NCBI RefSeq assembly: GCF_012911925.1
Contig: NZ_JAAXKY010000011.1
Coordinates: forward strand, 1-64,000
Length of the DNA stretch: 64,000 bases
Direction of reading: 5' to 3'
Origin: Pseudonocardia xinjiangensis
GTDB lineage: Bacteria > Actinomycetota > Actinomycetes > Mycobacteriales > Pseudonocardiaceae
How positions within the stretch are numbered: position 1 is the first letter of the stretch; every line of letters begins with the position of its first letter. The notes beneath the pieces were generated by a model that ran no database searches, was not told the origin of the DNA, and saw only the letters and a program-made list of their open reading frames with translations. The position numbers were made by a program, and so were the translations under genes. Positions 17,350-25,719 of the stretch are shown in pieces.

Positions 17350-17973
17350 TCAGGCCGGGACGATCAACCCGGTCTGCGTGCGGGCGGCGTCGAAGCGGGC
17401 CTGCGCGTCCGCCCAGTTCACGACGTTCCACCAGGCCTTGACGTAGTCCGGCTTCACGTTCTTGTACTGCAGGTAGAACGCGTGCTCCCACATGTCGAGC
17501 ATGACCACGGGGACGAGCCCGATCGGCACGTTGCCCTGCTGGTCGTACAGCTGGACGATGTGCAGCCGGCTGCCCAGCGCGTCCCAGGCGAGGACGGCCC
17601 AGCCGGAGCCCTGGATCGTGGTCGCCGTTGCGGTGAACTGGGCCTGGAACCCGTCGAAGGAGCCGAACTGCTCGTCGATGGCGGCGGCCAGCTCGCCGGT
17701 CGGCTTGCCGCCGCCGTCGGGGGAGAGGTTGTGCCAGAACACCGAGTGGTTGATGTGGCCGCCGAGGTTGAACGCGAGCGACTTCTCCAGCCCGACGATC
17801 GCGCCGAAGTCGCCGGACTCCCGGGCCGCGGCGAGCTTCTCGAGGGCGTCGTTCAGCCCGTTGACGTAGGTCTGGTGGTGCTTGCTGTGGTGCAGCTCCA
17901 TGATCTCGCCCGCGATGTGGGGCGCCAGTGCGCCGTAGTCGTAGGGGAGGTCGGGAAGCGTGTACTCGGCCAT
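17350..17973 (-). CDS. sodA: Superoxide dismutase, Fe/Mn family
   Basis: This 207-residue cytosolic enzyme dismutates superoxide to O2 and H2O2. All metal ligands are in place: His in [15 protein letters not shown], His in [10 protein letters not shown], and Asp and His in [13 protein letters not shown]. The length and the near-N-terminal [11 protein letters not shown] are standard. The [11 protein letters not shown] stretch, with Gly before SGW, leans toward Mn or cambialistic enzymes, but metal choice cannot be settled from sequence. Convergent with the NiCoT gene across a strong hairpin. Confidence 0.96.
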   Translation of the reverse strand: MAEYTLPDLPYDYGALAPHIAGEIMELHHSKHHQTYVNGLNDALEKLAAARESGDFGAIVGLEKSLAFNLGGHINHSVFWHNLSPDGGGKPTGELAAAIDEQFGSFDGFQAQFTATATTIQGSGWAVLAWDALGSRLHIVQLYDQQGNVPIGLVPVVMLDMWEHAFYLQYKNVKPDYVKAWWNVVNWADAQARFDAARTQTGLIVPA

Positions 17974-18226
17974 GGTTCTCCTCTGCTGATGATGTGCAGT
18001 CGCCAGTATCTTGCAACAGGGAGAGTCGGGTGGCAGTGTGAGGTTCTCCGTTCCGGTGGTCGTTCTGGCAGCTCGACTCGGGATCGGCCGCGGGGCCCGA
18101 CGCCAGAGGTGTCGGGTCCCGCGAGTAGCTGTGACCCGATCTTCCTGTGCCGTTCATCCGATCGTGCGAGCATGATCCCGTTGTGGCGTTGCGTCGCATC
18201 TGTGAACGACAGGGGGAGGACCTCGC

Positions 18227-19927
18227 ATGCCTCGCACTTCCGCTCCGGTCCGGCGGGCGGTCCTCGTGGGGGCGAGCGTCGTGCTCGCCGCCACCCTGAC
18301 CGCCGCCACCACCGGTGGGGGTGACGGTCCGGGCGACGGCACTGGCAGCGCGCCGGTCGCGGTCCAGCTGCTGGCGCTCAACGACTTCCACGGCAACCTC
18401 GAACCGCCGTCGGGATCCAGCGGGACGATCGCCGGGGCGCCCGCAGGTGGCGTCGAGTACCTCGCCACCCAGCTCGCGCAGCTCGCGGGCCAGGTGCAGC
18501 AGGAGAACACGATCACGGTGGCCGCAGGCGACCTGATCGGCGCGTCCCCGCTGCTGTCGGCCGCGTTCCACGACGAGCCGTCGATCGAGGCACTCGGGCT
18601 GGCCGGGCTCGACCTCGCAAGCGTCGGCAACCACGAGTTCGACGAGGGTGCCGACGAGCTGCTGCGCATCCAGAACGGCGGCTGCCACGCCGACGGCTGC
18701 GCCGACCCGGACCAGCCCTACAAGGGCGCGGAGTTCCAGTACCTCTCGGCCAACGCGTTCGTCACCGACGCCGGCGAGCCGCTGCTGGCGCCGTACGCGG
18801 TCAAGGAGGTGGCGGGCGTGCGCATCGGGTTCATCGGCATGACCCTGGAGGGCACCCCCGACATCGTGACGCAGTCCGGCGTGGCCGGACTGGAGTTCCG
18901 CGACGAGATCGAGACGGGCAACCGGTACGCGGCCGAGCTGCAGAAGCAGGGCGTCGAGGCGATCGTGGTGCTCCTGCACGAGGGCGGCACGCAGGCCACG
19001 AACGCCGGGATCAACGACTGCACCGGCCTGCAGGGCCCGATCGTGCCCATCGCCGAGGGCTTCTCCCCGGCGATCGACGTGGTCGTCAGCGGCCACACCC
19101 ACCAGGCCTACAACTGCGTGATCGGCGGCAAGGTCGTCACCAGCGCCAGCTCGTTCGGCCGGCTGGTCACCGACATCGACCTGCAGATCGACCCCGCCAC
19201 CGGCAACGTGCTCACCGCCACGGCCACCAACGTCGTGGTCGGGCGCGACGTGCCCGCCGAGCCGGCCGAGACCGAGCTGATCGCGCGCTACCGCACGCTG
19301 CTCGGCCCGATCGCCTCGCGGCAGGTCGGCGAGACCACCGCAGCCGTCACCCGCGCACAGGAACCGCTCGTGGGGTCGCTGGCCGGGGAGTCGTCGCTCG
19401 GCAACCTCATCGCCGACGCCCAGCTCGCGGCCACCGACCAGGAGCAGGGCGCGGTGGCCGCGTTCATGAACCCCGGCGGCGTGCGCGCCGACCTGGACGC
19501 CGGCCCCGTCACCTACGAGGAGGCGTTCACCGTCCAGCCCTTCAACAACTACCTGACCACGGTGGACCTCACCGGCGCGCAGCTCGACTGCCTGCTGGAG
19601 CAGCAGTTCGTCACCGAGCGCACGCTGCAGCCCTCGGCCTCGGTGGCCTACACCGTCGACCCGAACGGCTCGGTGGGCACCGCGGCCGACCCCTGCTCGG
19701 GCACCCGCGTCGGAGCACTCAGCATCGGGGGCACGCCCGTCGACCCCGCAGCCACCTACCGGATCACCGTCAACAGCTTCCTCGCCGACGGCGGCGACGG
19801 CTTCTCGGTGCTCACCCAGGGCACCAACCGGGTGGTCGGCGGCCTCGACATCGACGGCTTCGCCGCCTACCTCACCGAGGTGGGCCCGGTGGCGCCGCCC
19901 GCCACCGACCGGATCACGGTGGCCTGA
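18227..19927 (+). CDS. Secreted 5'-nucleotidase / cyclic nucleotide phosphodiesterase
   Basis: This 566-residue exported metallophosphatase would release nucleosides and phosphate from extracellular nucleotides. A signal peptide with a hydrophobic core spans ~residues 9-28. The calcineurin-like domain follows, with the metal motifs LNDFHGN, AAGDLIGASP, GNHEFDEG and GHTH. The C-terminal 5'-nucleotidase domain contains NLIADAQLAATD, FMNPGGVRADL and PFNNYLTTVDLTG. An unusual cysteine-rich insert (NGGCHADGCADP) occurs after the GNHE motif and may form disulfides outside the cell. It is monocistronic; the downstream SDR gene is convergent. Confidence 0.93.
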   Translation: MPRTSAPVRRAVLVGASVVLAATLTAATTGGGDGPGDGTGSAPVAVQLLALNDFHGNLEPPSGSSGTIAGAPAGGVEYLATQLAQLAGQVQQENTITVAAGDLIGASPLLSAAFHDEPSIEALGLAGLDLASVGNHEFDEGADELLRIQNGGCHADGCADPDQPYKGAEFQYLSANAFVTDAGEPLLAPYAVKEVAGVRIGFIGMTLEGTPDIVTQSGVAGLEFRDEIETGNRYAAELQKQGVEAIVVLLHEGGTQATNAGINDCTGLQGPIVPIAEGFSPAIDVVVSGHTHQAYNCVIGGKVVTSASSFGRLVTDIDLQIDPATGNVLTATATNVVVGRDVPAEPAETELIARYRTLLGPIASRQVGETTAAVTRAQEPLVGSLAGESSLGNLIADAQLAATDQEQGAVAAFMNPGGVRADLDAGPVTYEEAFTVQPFNNYLTTVDLTGAQLDCLLEQQFVTERTLQPSASVAYTVDPNGSVGTAADPCSGTRVGALSIGGTPVDPAATYRITVNSFLADGGDGFSVLTQGTNRVVGGLDIDGFAAYLTEVGPVAPPATDRITVA

Positions 19928-19943
19928 GCTCCCCTCAGGCACC

Positions 19944-20699
19944 TCAGGTCGGGTACGACCCGCCGTCGAGGGCGATGACCTTGCTGGTCAGGTAGCCGTT
20001 GCGGAGCATGGCGAGCGAGAGGTCGGCCACCTCCTCGGTGGTGCCCAGGCGGCCGACCCGGATGTTCGGGGGCACCGGGTCGTCCGGTCCGAACGGCAGC
20101 ATCCGCGTGCCGGCGATCAGGGCCGGGGCGATCGCGTTGACGGTCACCCCGGACCCGGCGACGCGCGCCGCGAGATGGTGGGTGAGGCCGTGCAGCGCCG
20201 CCTTGCTCGCGGCGTAGTGCGGCCCGATCACCCCACCGGTCAGCGCGGCCACCGAGGAGAACAGCAGGATCCGGCCGAACCCTCGCTCGATCATCCGGGG
20301 CAGCGCCCGCTGGGCGAGGAAGAACGGTGCCCGGACGTTGACGGTCATGGTCTCGTCCCACAGCGGCCCGTCGACGTCCTCCCACGACGTCTGCGTGCCG
20401 GCGCCCGCCGCGGCGACCAGCACGTCGAGGCCGCCCAGCCGTTCGGTGGCCGCGTCGACGACCCGGGCCGGGGTGGCGGGGTCGGCGAAGTCGGCCTGCA
20501 TCACCGCGGCGCGGCGGCCGAGCGTGCGCGCGTGGTCGGCTGCCTGCTCGGCCTCGGCGGCGTGTCCGCTGTAGGTGAGCAGGAGATCGGTTCCGCTCTC
20601 GGCGAGCCGCCGGGCGAGCACCTGGCCGATGCCACCGGACGCTCCGGTGACCAGGGCCACCCGATCGCGCAGAACCGTGTCGATGCCGCTGTCGGCCAC
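19944..20699 (-). CDS. SDR family oxidoreductase
   Basis: This 251-residue classical short-chain dehydrogenase has the cofactor motif TGASGGIG near the N-terminus, VLVAAAGAG in place of NNAG, catalytic Ser in LFSSVAALTGG, and the YxxxK pair in HYAASKAALHG. The C-terminal LTSKVIALDGGSYPT is typical of FabG-like reductases. Start GTG 20699 is chosen because AGGAGG lies 6 bases upstream; the longer frame has no such site. Substrate unknown; a 3-oxoacyl or sugar/alcohol substrate is possible. Confidence 0.9.
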   Translation of the reverse strand: MADSGIDTVLRDRVALVTGASGGIGQVLARRLAESGTDLLLTYSGHAAEAEQAADHARTLGRRAAVMQADFADPATPARVVDAATERLGGLDVLVAAAGAGTQTSWEDVDGPLWDETMTVNVRAPFFLAQRALPRMIERGFGRILLFSSVAALTGGVIGPHYAASKAALHGLTHHLAARVAGSGVTVNAIAPALIAGTRMLPFGPDDPVPPNIRVGRLGTTEEVADLSLAMLRNGYLTSKVIALDGGSYPT

Positions 20700-20837
20700 G
20701 TACGTCCTCCTGGGTCGTCCTGACGAGCCCCCGGACATCGACGGTACGACCAGGGTGGACATCTCCGAACGCCCTGCCGGTCACCTCGCGGACGATTACG
20801 CTCCCCCGAACGGCTTCGTCTGGGGGTGGGACGGCTG

Positions 20838-21776
20838 ATGCGCACCACGATCCGTCGGTTTCTCGCTGCGCTCGCGACCGTGACGTTCATGGTCGCGCTC
20901 GCGTCCTGTGCCGACTCGGGCACGGCGCCCCCGCTGCCGGGCTCGGCCGACACCAGCCGCTACGACGCCGTCATCGCCGCCTCACCGGTGGCCGACCCGG
21001 CGGCGATCACCCCGGGATCGTGGGCCGACAAGGTCAGGCAGCGCGGCACCCTGAACGTCGGCGGTACCGACGCCGGGCCGCTGTTCTCCCTGAAGGACCC
21101 CGCCACCGGCAAGGTCACGGGCTTCGACGCCGGCCTGTCGCAGATGCTGGCGCACTACATCACCGGCAAGCCCACCGACAACACGGCGCTCACCATCACC
21201 ACAGTGGACACCCGCGAGACCCTGCTCGAGAACGGCACGGTGGACGCCGTCTTCGCCACGTACACGATCACTCCGCAGCGCGCGGCCAAGGTGGCCTTCG
21301 CGGGCCCGTACTACTCCTCGGGCGACGCGATCATGGTGAAGGCCGACAACACGACCATCCGCACCGCCGCCGACCTCAACGGCAGGACGGTGGCGACCCA
21401 GGCGAACTCCACCGCCGTGCTCGCACTGCAGAAAGCCGCTCCGGGGGCCAACGTCCTGCTGTTCCAGGAGGACGCCCAGTGCGTGGCCGCCGTGCAGCAG
21501 GGCCGCGCCGACGCGTACGTCATCGACCAGGGGATCCTGATCTCCGACGCCAGCACCAACCCCGCCGTGAAGGTCGTCGGGGAGCCGTTCAGCACCGAGC
21601 CCTACGGCATCGGGCTACCGCTGAACGACCCCACGGCCAAGGCCTTCGTCAACGACTGGCTCGAGGCGATCTACGCCGACGGCAGCTGGGCGAACCTGTG
21701 GAAGGCCACCATCGGCACGGTCGTCAGTGGCGATCCGCCCGCCCCGCCGGCGATCGGCTCCGTCGAGGGCTCCTGA
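20838..21776 (+). CDS. Amino-acid ABC transporter substrate-binding lipoprotein (GluB-like)
   Basis: This 312-residue extracytoplasmic solute receptor has a signal peptide with lipobox ALASC, lipidated at about Cys24. The SBP_bac_3 fold shows RGTLNVGGTDAGPLFS at the start of lobe 1, VTGFDAGLSQMLAHYI, the hinge FATYTITPQRAAKVAFAGPYY and a VATQANSTAV switch to lobe 2. It resembles glutamate/polar amino-acid receptors. ATG 20838 is preferred over GTG 20826. It is followed at once by two permease genes. No ATPase gene is in the cluster. Confidence 0.9.
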   Translation: MRTTIRRFLAALATVTFMVALASCADSGTAPPLPGSADTSRYDAVIAASPVADPAAITPGSWADKVRQRGTLNVGGTDAGPLFSLKDPATGKVTGFDAGLSQMLAHYITGKPTDNTALTITTVDTRETLLENGTVDAVFATYTITPQRAAKVAFAGPYYSSGDAIMVKADNTTIRTAADLNGRTVATQANSTAVLALQKAAPGANVLLFQEDAQCVAAVQQGRADAYVIDQGILISDASTNPAVKVVGEPFSTEPYGIGLPLNDPTAKAFVNDWLEAIYADGSWANLWKATIGTVVSGDPPAPPAIGSVEGS

Positions 21777-21783
21777 GCACGCG

Positions 21784-22431
21784 GTGCAGGTCGTCACCGA
21801 CAACATCGGCTTCCTGCTCGGCGGACTGCTGGTCACCCTCGAACTGACCGCGCTCGGGTTCGCCGGCGCGCTCCTGCTGGGCACCGTGCTGGCGGTGTTC
21901 CGGGTGAGCCCGATCCCGCCGCTGCGGGTGGCGGGCACCGTCTACGTCGAGGTGCTGCGCAACATGCCGCTGCTCAGCCTGCTCGTGCTGTTCGTGTTCG
22001 GGCTCCCCGACATCGGCCTGACCTTCTCGCTGTTCACGTCGGCGGCGGTCTGCCTGGCGGCGTTCGGCGCCGCGTTCGTCTGCGAGGCGGTGCGCGGCGG
22101 GATCAACACGGTGGCGGTCGGGCAGGCCGAGGCCGCCCGGTCGCTCGGTCTCACCTTCACCCAGACGCTGCTGCACGTGATCCTTCCGCCCGCATTCCGG
22201 ACGATGGTGCAGCCGCTGGTCAACATCTTCATCGGGATCGCGCTCGGGTCGTCGCTCGCCGCGGCCGTGGGGGTGAGCGAGCTGACCAACCGCACGCAGG
22301 TGCTCAACCTCCAGTCGGCGCAGGCGGTGGTGCTGTTTTTGGTGAGCGGCGCCATGTACCTGGCGATCGCGCTGCTCGGCGGCCTGGTCGGGGGAGCCCT
22401 GGAACGGCGGCTGTCGGTGCGGTCCCGGTGA
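21784..22431 (+). CDS. Amino-acid ABC transporter permease (GluC-like)
   Basis: This 215-residue inner-membrane permease of the His/Glu/Gln family starts with GTG 21784, 7 bases after the receptor stop. The EAA loop AARSLGLTFTQTLLHVILPPAFR, which docks the ATPase, is clear. The N-terminal GGLLVTLELTALGFAGALLLG is typical of this family. It overlaps the next permease gene by 4 bases (GTGA). Confidence 0.9.
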   Translation: MQVVTDNIGFLLGGLLVTLELTALGFAGALLLGTVLAVFRVSPIPPLRVAGTVYVEVLRNMPLLSLLVLFVFGLPDIGLTFSLFTSAAVCLAAFGAAFVCEAVRGGINTVAVGQAEAARSLGLTFTQTLLHVILPPAFRTMVQPLVNIFIGIALGSSLAAAVGVSELTNRTQVLNLQSAQAVVLFLVSGAMYLAIALLGGLVGGALERRLSVRSR

Positions 22432-23300
22432 GAACGGTCGTGGGCGAGCCCGCACGGGTGCTGTTCGACGAACCGGGACCCCGCGGGCGGGCCCGGATCC
22501 GGCTGTTCACGGTGCTGGGGCTGATCGTGATCGCCGCGCTGCTCGCGCTGGCGCTGTGGCAGTTCGGCCGCAACGGCCAGCTCGGGCTCAGCCGGTGGGC
22601 CCCGTTCGTCCAGGTGTCCTACCTGTGGTTCCTCTGGCAGGGGATCGTCGGGACGATCGTCGCGACCGCGCTGGCCGCGGTGATCTCCTTCCCGCTCGGC
22701 GTGGTCCTCGCGCTCGGCAGGCTCTCGAAGCGGCGGATCCTGCGCTGGCCGGCCAAGGGTTACATCGAGCTGTTCCGGGGCATCCCGCTGCTGCTGCTGA
22801 TCTACGCCTTCCTGCTGGCGCTTCCCCGGTTCGGGATCAACCTCCCGATCCTCTGGAAGCTGGTGGTGCCGATCGTCCTGGTCAACGTCGCGGTGCTGGC
22901 CGAGATCTTCCGGGCCGGGATCCTGGCGGTGGACCGCGGGCAGTACGAGGCCGCCGCCGCGATCGGGCTGCGCGAGGGCACCGCCATGCGCACGGTGATC
23001 CTTCCGCAGGCCGTCCGGCTGGTGATCCCGACACTGGTCACCCAGCTCGTCGCGCTGCTGAAGGACTCCACGCTCGGCTACGTCGTCAGCTACCCGGAGC
23101 TGATGAAGCAGGGCAACAACCTCACCGTCTACACCCACCTGCTGATCCAGACCTACCTCATCGTCGCCGCGATCTACGTCGTCGTGAACGTGGCTCTGTC
23201 GCGGCTGGCCGTGTGGCTGGAGCGCAGGCTCGGCACCCGCGTGCGCCGCAACGTCGCCCGGGCCGAACCCGCCGGAGCCGCGCCGCCGACGATGGCGTGA
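22428..23300 (+). CDS. Amino-acid ABC transporter permease (GluD-like)
   Basis: This 290-residue second permease of the heteromeric polar amino-acid importer has a longer cytosolic N-terminus and an extra helix before the core, as in GluD. The EAA loop is AAAAIGLREGTAMRTVILPQAVR. It ends the cluster and is followed by a hairpin repeat and a separate hairpin terminator. The ATP-hydrolysing subunit must come from elsewhere; the only ABC ATPase in this window is PhnC at 26.6 kb, which belongs to another family. Confidence 0.9.
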   Translation: MRTVVGEPARVLFDEPGPRGRARIRLFTVLGLIVIAALLALALWQFGRNGQLGLSRWAPFVQVSYLWFLWQGIVGTIVATALAAVISFPLGVVLALGRLSKRRILRWPAKGYIELFRGIPLLLLIYAFLLALPRFGINLPILWKLVVPIVLVNVAVLAEIFRAGILAVDRGQYEAAAAIGLREGTAMRTVILPQAVRLVIPTLVTQLVALLKDSTLGYVVSYPELMKQGNNLTVYTHLLIQTYLIVAAIYVVVNVALSRLAVWLERRLGTRVRRNVARAEPAGAAPPTMA

Positions 23301-23312
23301 CCGCCCGGCACA

Positions 23313-23367
23313 TTGCAGCAAAGCCACTTTCATGCCAGCAGGTTGCGTGAACGTGGCTTTGCTGCAA
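23313..23367. repeat. Hairpin repeat family, copy 1
   Basis: TTGCAGCAAAGCCAC (23313-23327) and its perfect complement GTGGCTTTGCTGCAA (23353-23367) form a 15-bp stem around a 25-base loop, 12 bases after the gluD-like stop. Equivalent elements are at 24782-24840, 46450-46504 and 51705-51755. All are intergenic and at gene 3' ends. Confidence 0.9.
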
Positions 23368-23386
23368 CGGCTGCGGGCTGATGCGC

Positions 23387-23422
23387 CACGGTCCCGCCGG
23401 ACCGAAGTCCAGCGGGACCGTG
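23387..23422. terminator. Hairpin terminator of the amino-acid transporter operon
   Basis: CACGGTCCCGC (23387-23397) pairs with GCGGGACCGTG (23412-23422) around a 14-base loop, 87 bases after the last permease gene and just beyond the repeat-family hairpin. Confidence 0.65.
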
Positions 23423-23954
23423 ACTGGCCGCTCGGCTCCCGGGGGGATTGGCGCCGAGCGGTTCTCTCAGGGCTCGCAGGACGGCATCGAACCGTTAACC
23501 GCGGCCTACGGGAAACCTGGACAGTTGTCAGGCTTCCCGGTCGGTGCCCGCAGCGACGAGGTGCGCGGCTCCGCGGCTGTCCGCCTGCCGGACAGGGCGG
23601 GGAAACCGGGCCGCCCAGCCGGCCCGCACGCCAGCTAAATACTGCTCTGACCAGCACTTATCGGGCCACCATGATCGACCGCAGGCTCGGGATTCCCGGC
23701 GCCGGCACATCCGGCCGGAACGACGTCGGCTCGGTCGGCGTCCCCGTCTCTCCGGCCCATCGGGCCCGTTCGCCGGCGAGACCATGTTCACCCGGTTGGG
23801 GCTCGCGTGCCTGCGGGCATCGGAGCCGCCCGTAGGGTCCGATGCCCGGTGCCTGTCGGGCCATGCTGCGGCGGTGCTTCTCCGCCGACCGCAGGTGAGC
23901 TCTACTGATCATGCGACAGACAGGTTCTGACGCCTCGACGAGGAGGAGGTCCGG
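23423..23954. other. 532-bp stretch without a recognisable gene
   Basis: Open frames here are short, mutually overlapping and rich in Arg/Pro/Ser, without any motif I recognise. Composition is somewhat less GC-rich than the flanks, with AT-richer patches such as AGCTAAATACTG near 23635. It may hold the promoter of the crotonase gene and decayed sequence. I see no tRNA, repeat or mobile-element end. Confidence 0.5.
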
Positions 23955-24014
23955 ATGCCGGCCGTGGATCTGATGCGCCGGGCGTTGCGCGACCCGCTGT
24001 GGGAGAGGTCGTGA
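23955..24014 (+). CDS. 19-codon ORF coupled to the crotonase gene
   Basis: An ATG at 23955 follows GAGGAGGAGGT and opens a 19-residue frame (MPAVDLMRRALRDPLWERS) whose TGA overlaps the crotonase GTG start. The frame is also open 8 codons further upstream, with an acidic LDEEEVR stretch, then meets a stop. It could be a short translated leader, or the surviving 3' end of a decayed gene that once preceded the crotonase in an operon. No function is implied. Confidence 0.3.
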   Translation: MPAVDLMRRALRDPLWERS

Positions 24015-24769
24015 CCGCGGTCCGGGTGGAGCGCACGGCTCCGGTCACCACGGTGTTCCTGCACCGCCCCGCCCGCCGCAACGCCGTGGACGGGGCCACC
24101 GCCGCCGCACTCGCCGACGCGTTCCGCGCCTTCGACGCCGACGACGAGGCCGCGGTCGCCGTGCTCCACGGCGAGGGTGGCGTCTTCTGCGCAGGCGCGG
24201 ACCTGACGGCCGTGGGCACCGAGCGCGGCAACCGCGTCGCCCCCGACGGCGACGGCCCGATGGGGCCGACCCGGTTGCGGCTGTCGAAGCCGGTGATCGC
24301 CGCGGTGTCCGGCTACGCCGTCGCGGGTGGGCTGGAGCTGGCTCTGTGGTGTGACCTGCGGGTCGCCGACGAGACCGCGGTGTTCGGCGTCTTCTGCCGC
24401 CGCTGGGGCGTCCCGCTGATCGACGGCGGGACGGTGCGGCTGCCCCGGCTGATCGGCACCAGCCGCGCGATGGACCTGATCCTCACCGGCCGGCCGGTCG
24501 ATGCGGCGGAGGCGTTGGCGATCGGGCTGGCCAACCGCGTCGTGCCGGCGGGGGAGGCTCTCGCGGCCGCGCAGGAGCTCGCGGCGCAGCTGGCCGGGCT
24601 CCCGCAGCCGTGCCTGCGGCACGACCGGCTGTCCGTGCTCGACCAGGAGGGGCTGTCGGAGGCCGATGCGCTCGCCGTGGAGTTCGCCCACGGCCAGGTG
24701 TCGCTGGCCGCCGACGCGCTGGACGGAGCCGCCCGGTTCACGAACGGAGCCGGCCGCCACGGGACGTGA
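24011..24769 (+). CDS. Enoyl-CoA hydratase/isomerase (crotonase) family protein
   Basis: This 252-residue crotonase-fold protein would hydrate, isomerise or cleave an acyl-CoA. Oxyanion-hole motifs are HGEGGVFCAGADLTAVG and VSGYAVAGGLELALWCD. The residue positions after the second motif (RVADETAVFGVFCRRWGVPLIDG, read in pieces) follow enoyl-CoA hydratase homologues, though the usual second Glu region is altered, so a simple hydratase role is uncertain. Start GTG 24011 overlaps a 19-codon ORF (GTGA); GTG 23999 is an in-frame alternative. A repeat-family hairpin lies directly downstream. Confidence 0.88.
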   Translation: MTAVRVERTAPVTTVFLHRPARRNAVDGATAAALADAFRAFDADDEAAVAVLHGEGGVFCAGADLTAVGTERGNRVAPDGDGPMGPTRLRLSKPVIAAVSGYAVAGGLELALWCDLRVADETAVFGVFCRRWGVPLIDGGTVRLPRLIGTSRAMDLILTGRPVDAAEALAIGLANRVVPAGEALAAAQELAAQLAGLPQPCLRHDRLSVLDQEGLSEADALAVEFAHGQVSLAADALDGAARFTNGAGRHGT

Positions 24770-24781
24770 CGCGGGCGCCCG

Positions 24782-24840
24782 AGGTTCAGGAAAGCCACTT
24801 TGCAGAACCCTCAGGGCAGGAAAGTGGCTTTCCTGAACCT
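24782..24840. repeat. Hairpin repeat family, copy 2 (variant stem)
   Basis: AGGTTCAGGAAAGCCACTTT (24782-24801) pairs perfectly over 20 bp with 24821-24840, around a 19-base loop. Compared with the other copies, the outer stem reads TTCAGGAAAG instead of TTGCAGCAAAG, and the change is matched on the opposite arm. This compensatory change shows the dyad itself is conserved. It lies 12 bases after the crotonase stop. Confidence 0.92.
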
Positions 24841-24874
24841 GGCGGGGCGCTGCGGGGCGCCTTATTCTCCGCCG

Positions 24875-25399
24875 GTGCATCAGCTCGCCCAGGTCAACGT
24901 CGCGCGGTTGCGACGACCCCTGGACGACCCGTCGATGCGGGAGTTCGTGGCGGCGCTCGGGCCGGTCGAGCGGCTGGCCGCGGTCGCTCCCGGGTTCGTC
25001 TGGCGGCTGACCTCGGACGGCGTCCACGGCGTGTGTGTGCAGCCCGAGACGGGCGGCCCGATTTTCGTCAACCTGACGGTGTGGCGGGACTACGACGCGC
25101 TGCACCAGTTCGTCTACCGCAGCCCGCACGCGGGCTACCTCAAGCGACGGTCGCGCTGGTTCGACCCCACCCCGCAGCCCTCCACGGCGCTGTGGTGGGT
25201 GCCGGCCGGCTCCGAGCCCACCGTGGACGACGCCCTCCGGCGCCTGCGCCATCTCCGCGACCACGGCCCGTCGGGGCGGGCCTTCTCGCTCCGCAGGCGG
25301 TTCACCGTCGACGGCAGGCCGGTGCGCGCCGCCCGTCGGGGTGGACCGGCCCGGGTACCGGACAAAACGGACCACTGGGCCCGTACGATCGGATCATGA
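24875..25399 (+). CDS. DUF3291 domain protein
   Basis: This 174-residue cytosolic protein of the DUF3291 family has the ferredoxin-like/ABM-type fold seen in small monooxygenase-like proteins. Recognised by HQLAQVNVARLRRPLDDP at the N-terminus, GFVWRL, FVNLTVWRDYDALHQFVYRS and RSRWFDP with ALWWVPAG further on. Start GTG 24875 is used because the longer frame runs back through the hairpin repeat. Its stop overlaps the next gene (ATGA). Function unknown. Confidence 0.85.
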   Translation: MHQLAQVNVARLRRPLDDPSMREFVAALGPVERLAAVAPGFVWRLTSDGVHGVCVQPETGGPIFVNLTVWRDYDALHQFVYRSPHAGYLKRRSRWFDPTPQPSTALWWVPAGSEPTVDDALRRLRHLRDHGPSGRAFSLRRRFTVDGRPVRAARRGGPARVPDKTDHWARTIGS

Positions 25400-25713
25400 C
25401 CCGTCGCGCGACCGCGCCCGTCCTGACCGCCCTGATCGCGCTTGTCTTCGTTGCCGGATGTGGGGGCGAGGGTTCGCAGACCGACTGCGGGCTCGACGGC
25501 TGCACGATCACCTTCCCGCGCAGCGGTGCCGCCGCCGTGTCGGTGCTGGGCATCGAGGCCAGGGTCGTCGGCGTCGAAGGGGGCACCGCGCAGCTGGAGG
25601 TCGCCGGGCAGCAGATCGCCGTACCGGTGGGCGGGGAGACCCAGGCCGAGGGCTTCACGGTCGGGGTCGAGCGGGTCACCGACGCCGAGGTCGTGGTGCG
25701 CGTCCGGCCCTGA
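25396..25713 (+). CDS. Small lipoprotein of unknown function
   Basis: This 105-residue exported lipoprotein has an N-terminal signal and a lipobox FVAGC, with lipidation at about Cys22. The mature part has a CGLDGC cysteine pair and then a repetitive beta-strand pattern (VLGIEARVVGVEGGTAQLEVAGQ, in parts), suggesting a small beta-sandwich or barrel. Translationally coupled to the DUF3291 gene by an ATGA overlap. No recognisable family. Confidence 0.75.
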   Translation: MTRRATAPVLTALIALVFVAGCGGEGSQTDCGLDGCTITFPRSGAAAVSVLGIEARVVGVEGGTAQLEVAGQQIAVPVGGETQAEGFTVGVERVTDAEVVVRVRP

Positions 25714-25719
25714 GCGGGC

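Noticed and set aside
17045-19942. A 965-codon minus-strand frame spanning sod and the 5'-nucleotidase region
   Set aside because: Composite shadow crossing two real genes in other frames; low-complexity translation without domains.
24610-25713. Single 367-codon plus-strand frame ending in the lipoprotein
   Set aside because: Its first ~260 codons are a shadow of the crotonase and DUF3291 genes; only the last 105 codons, from ATG 25396 with a lipobox, are protein-like.
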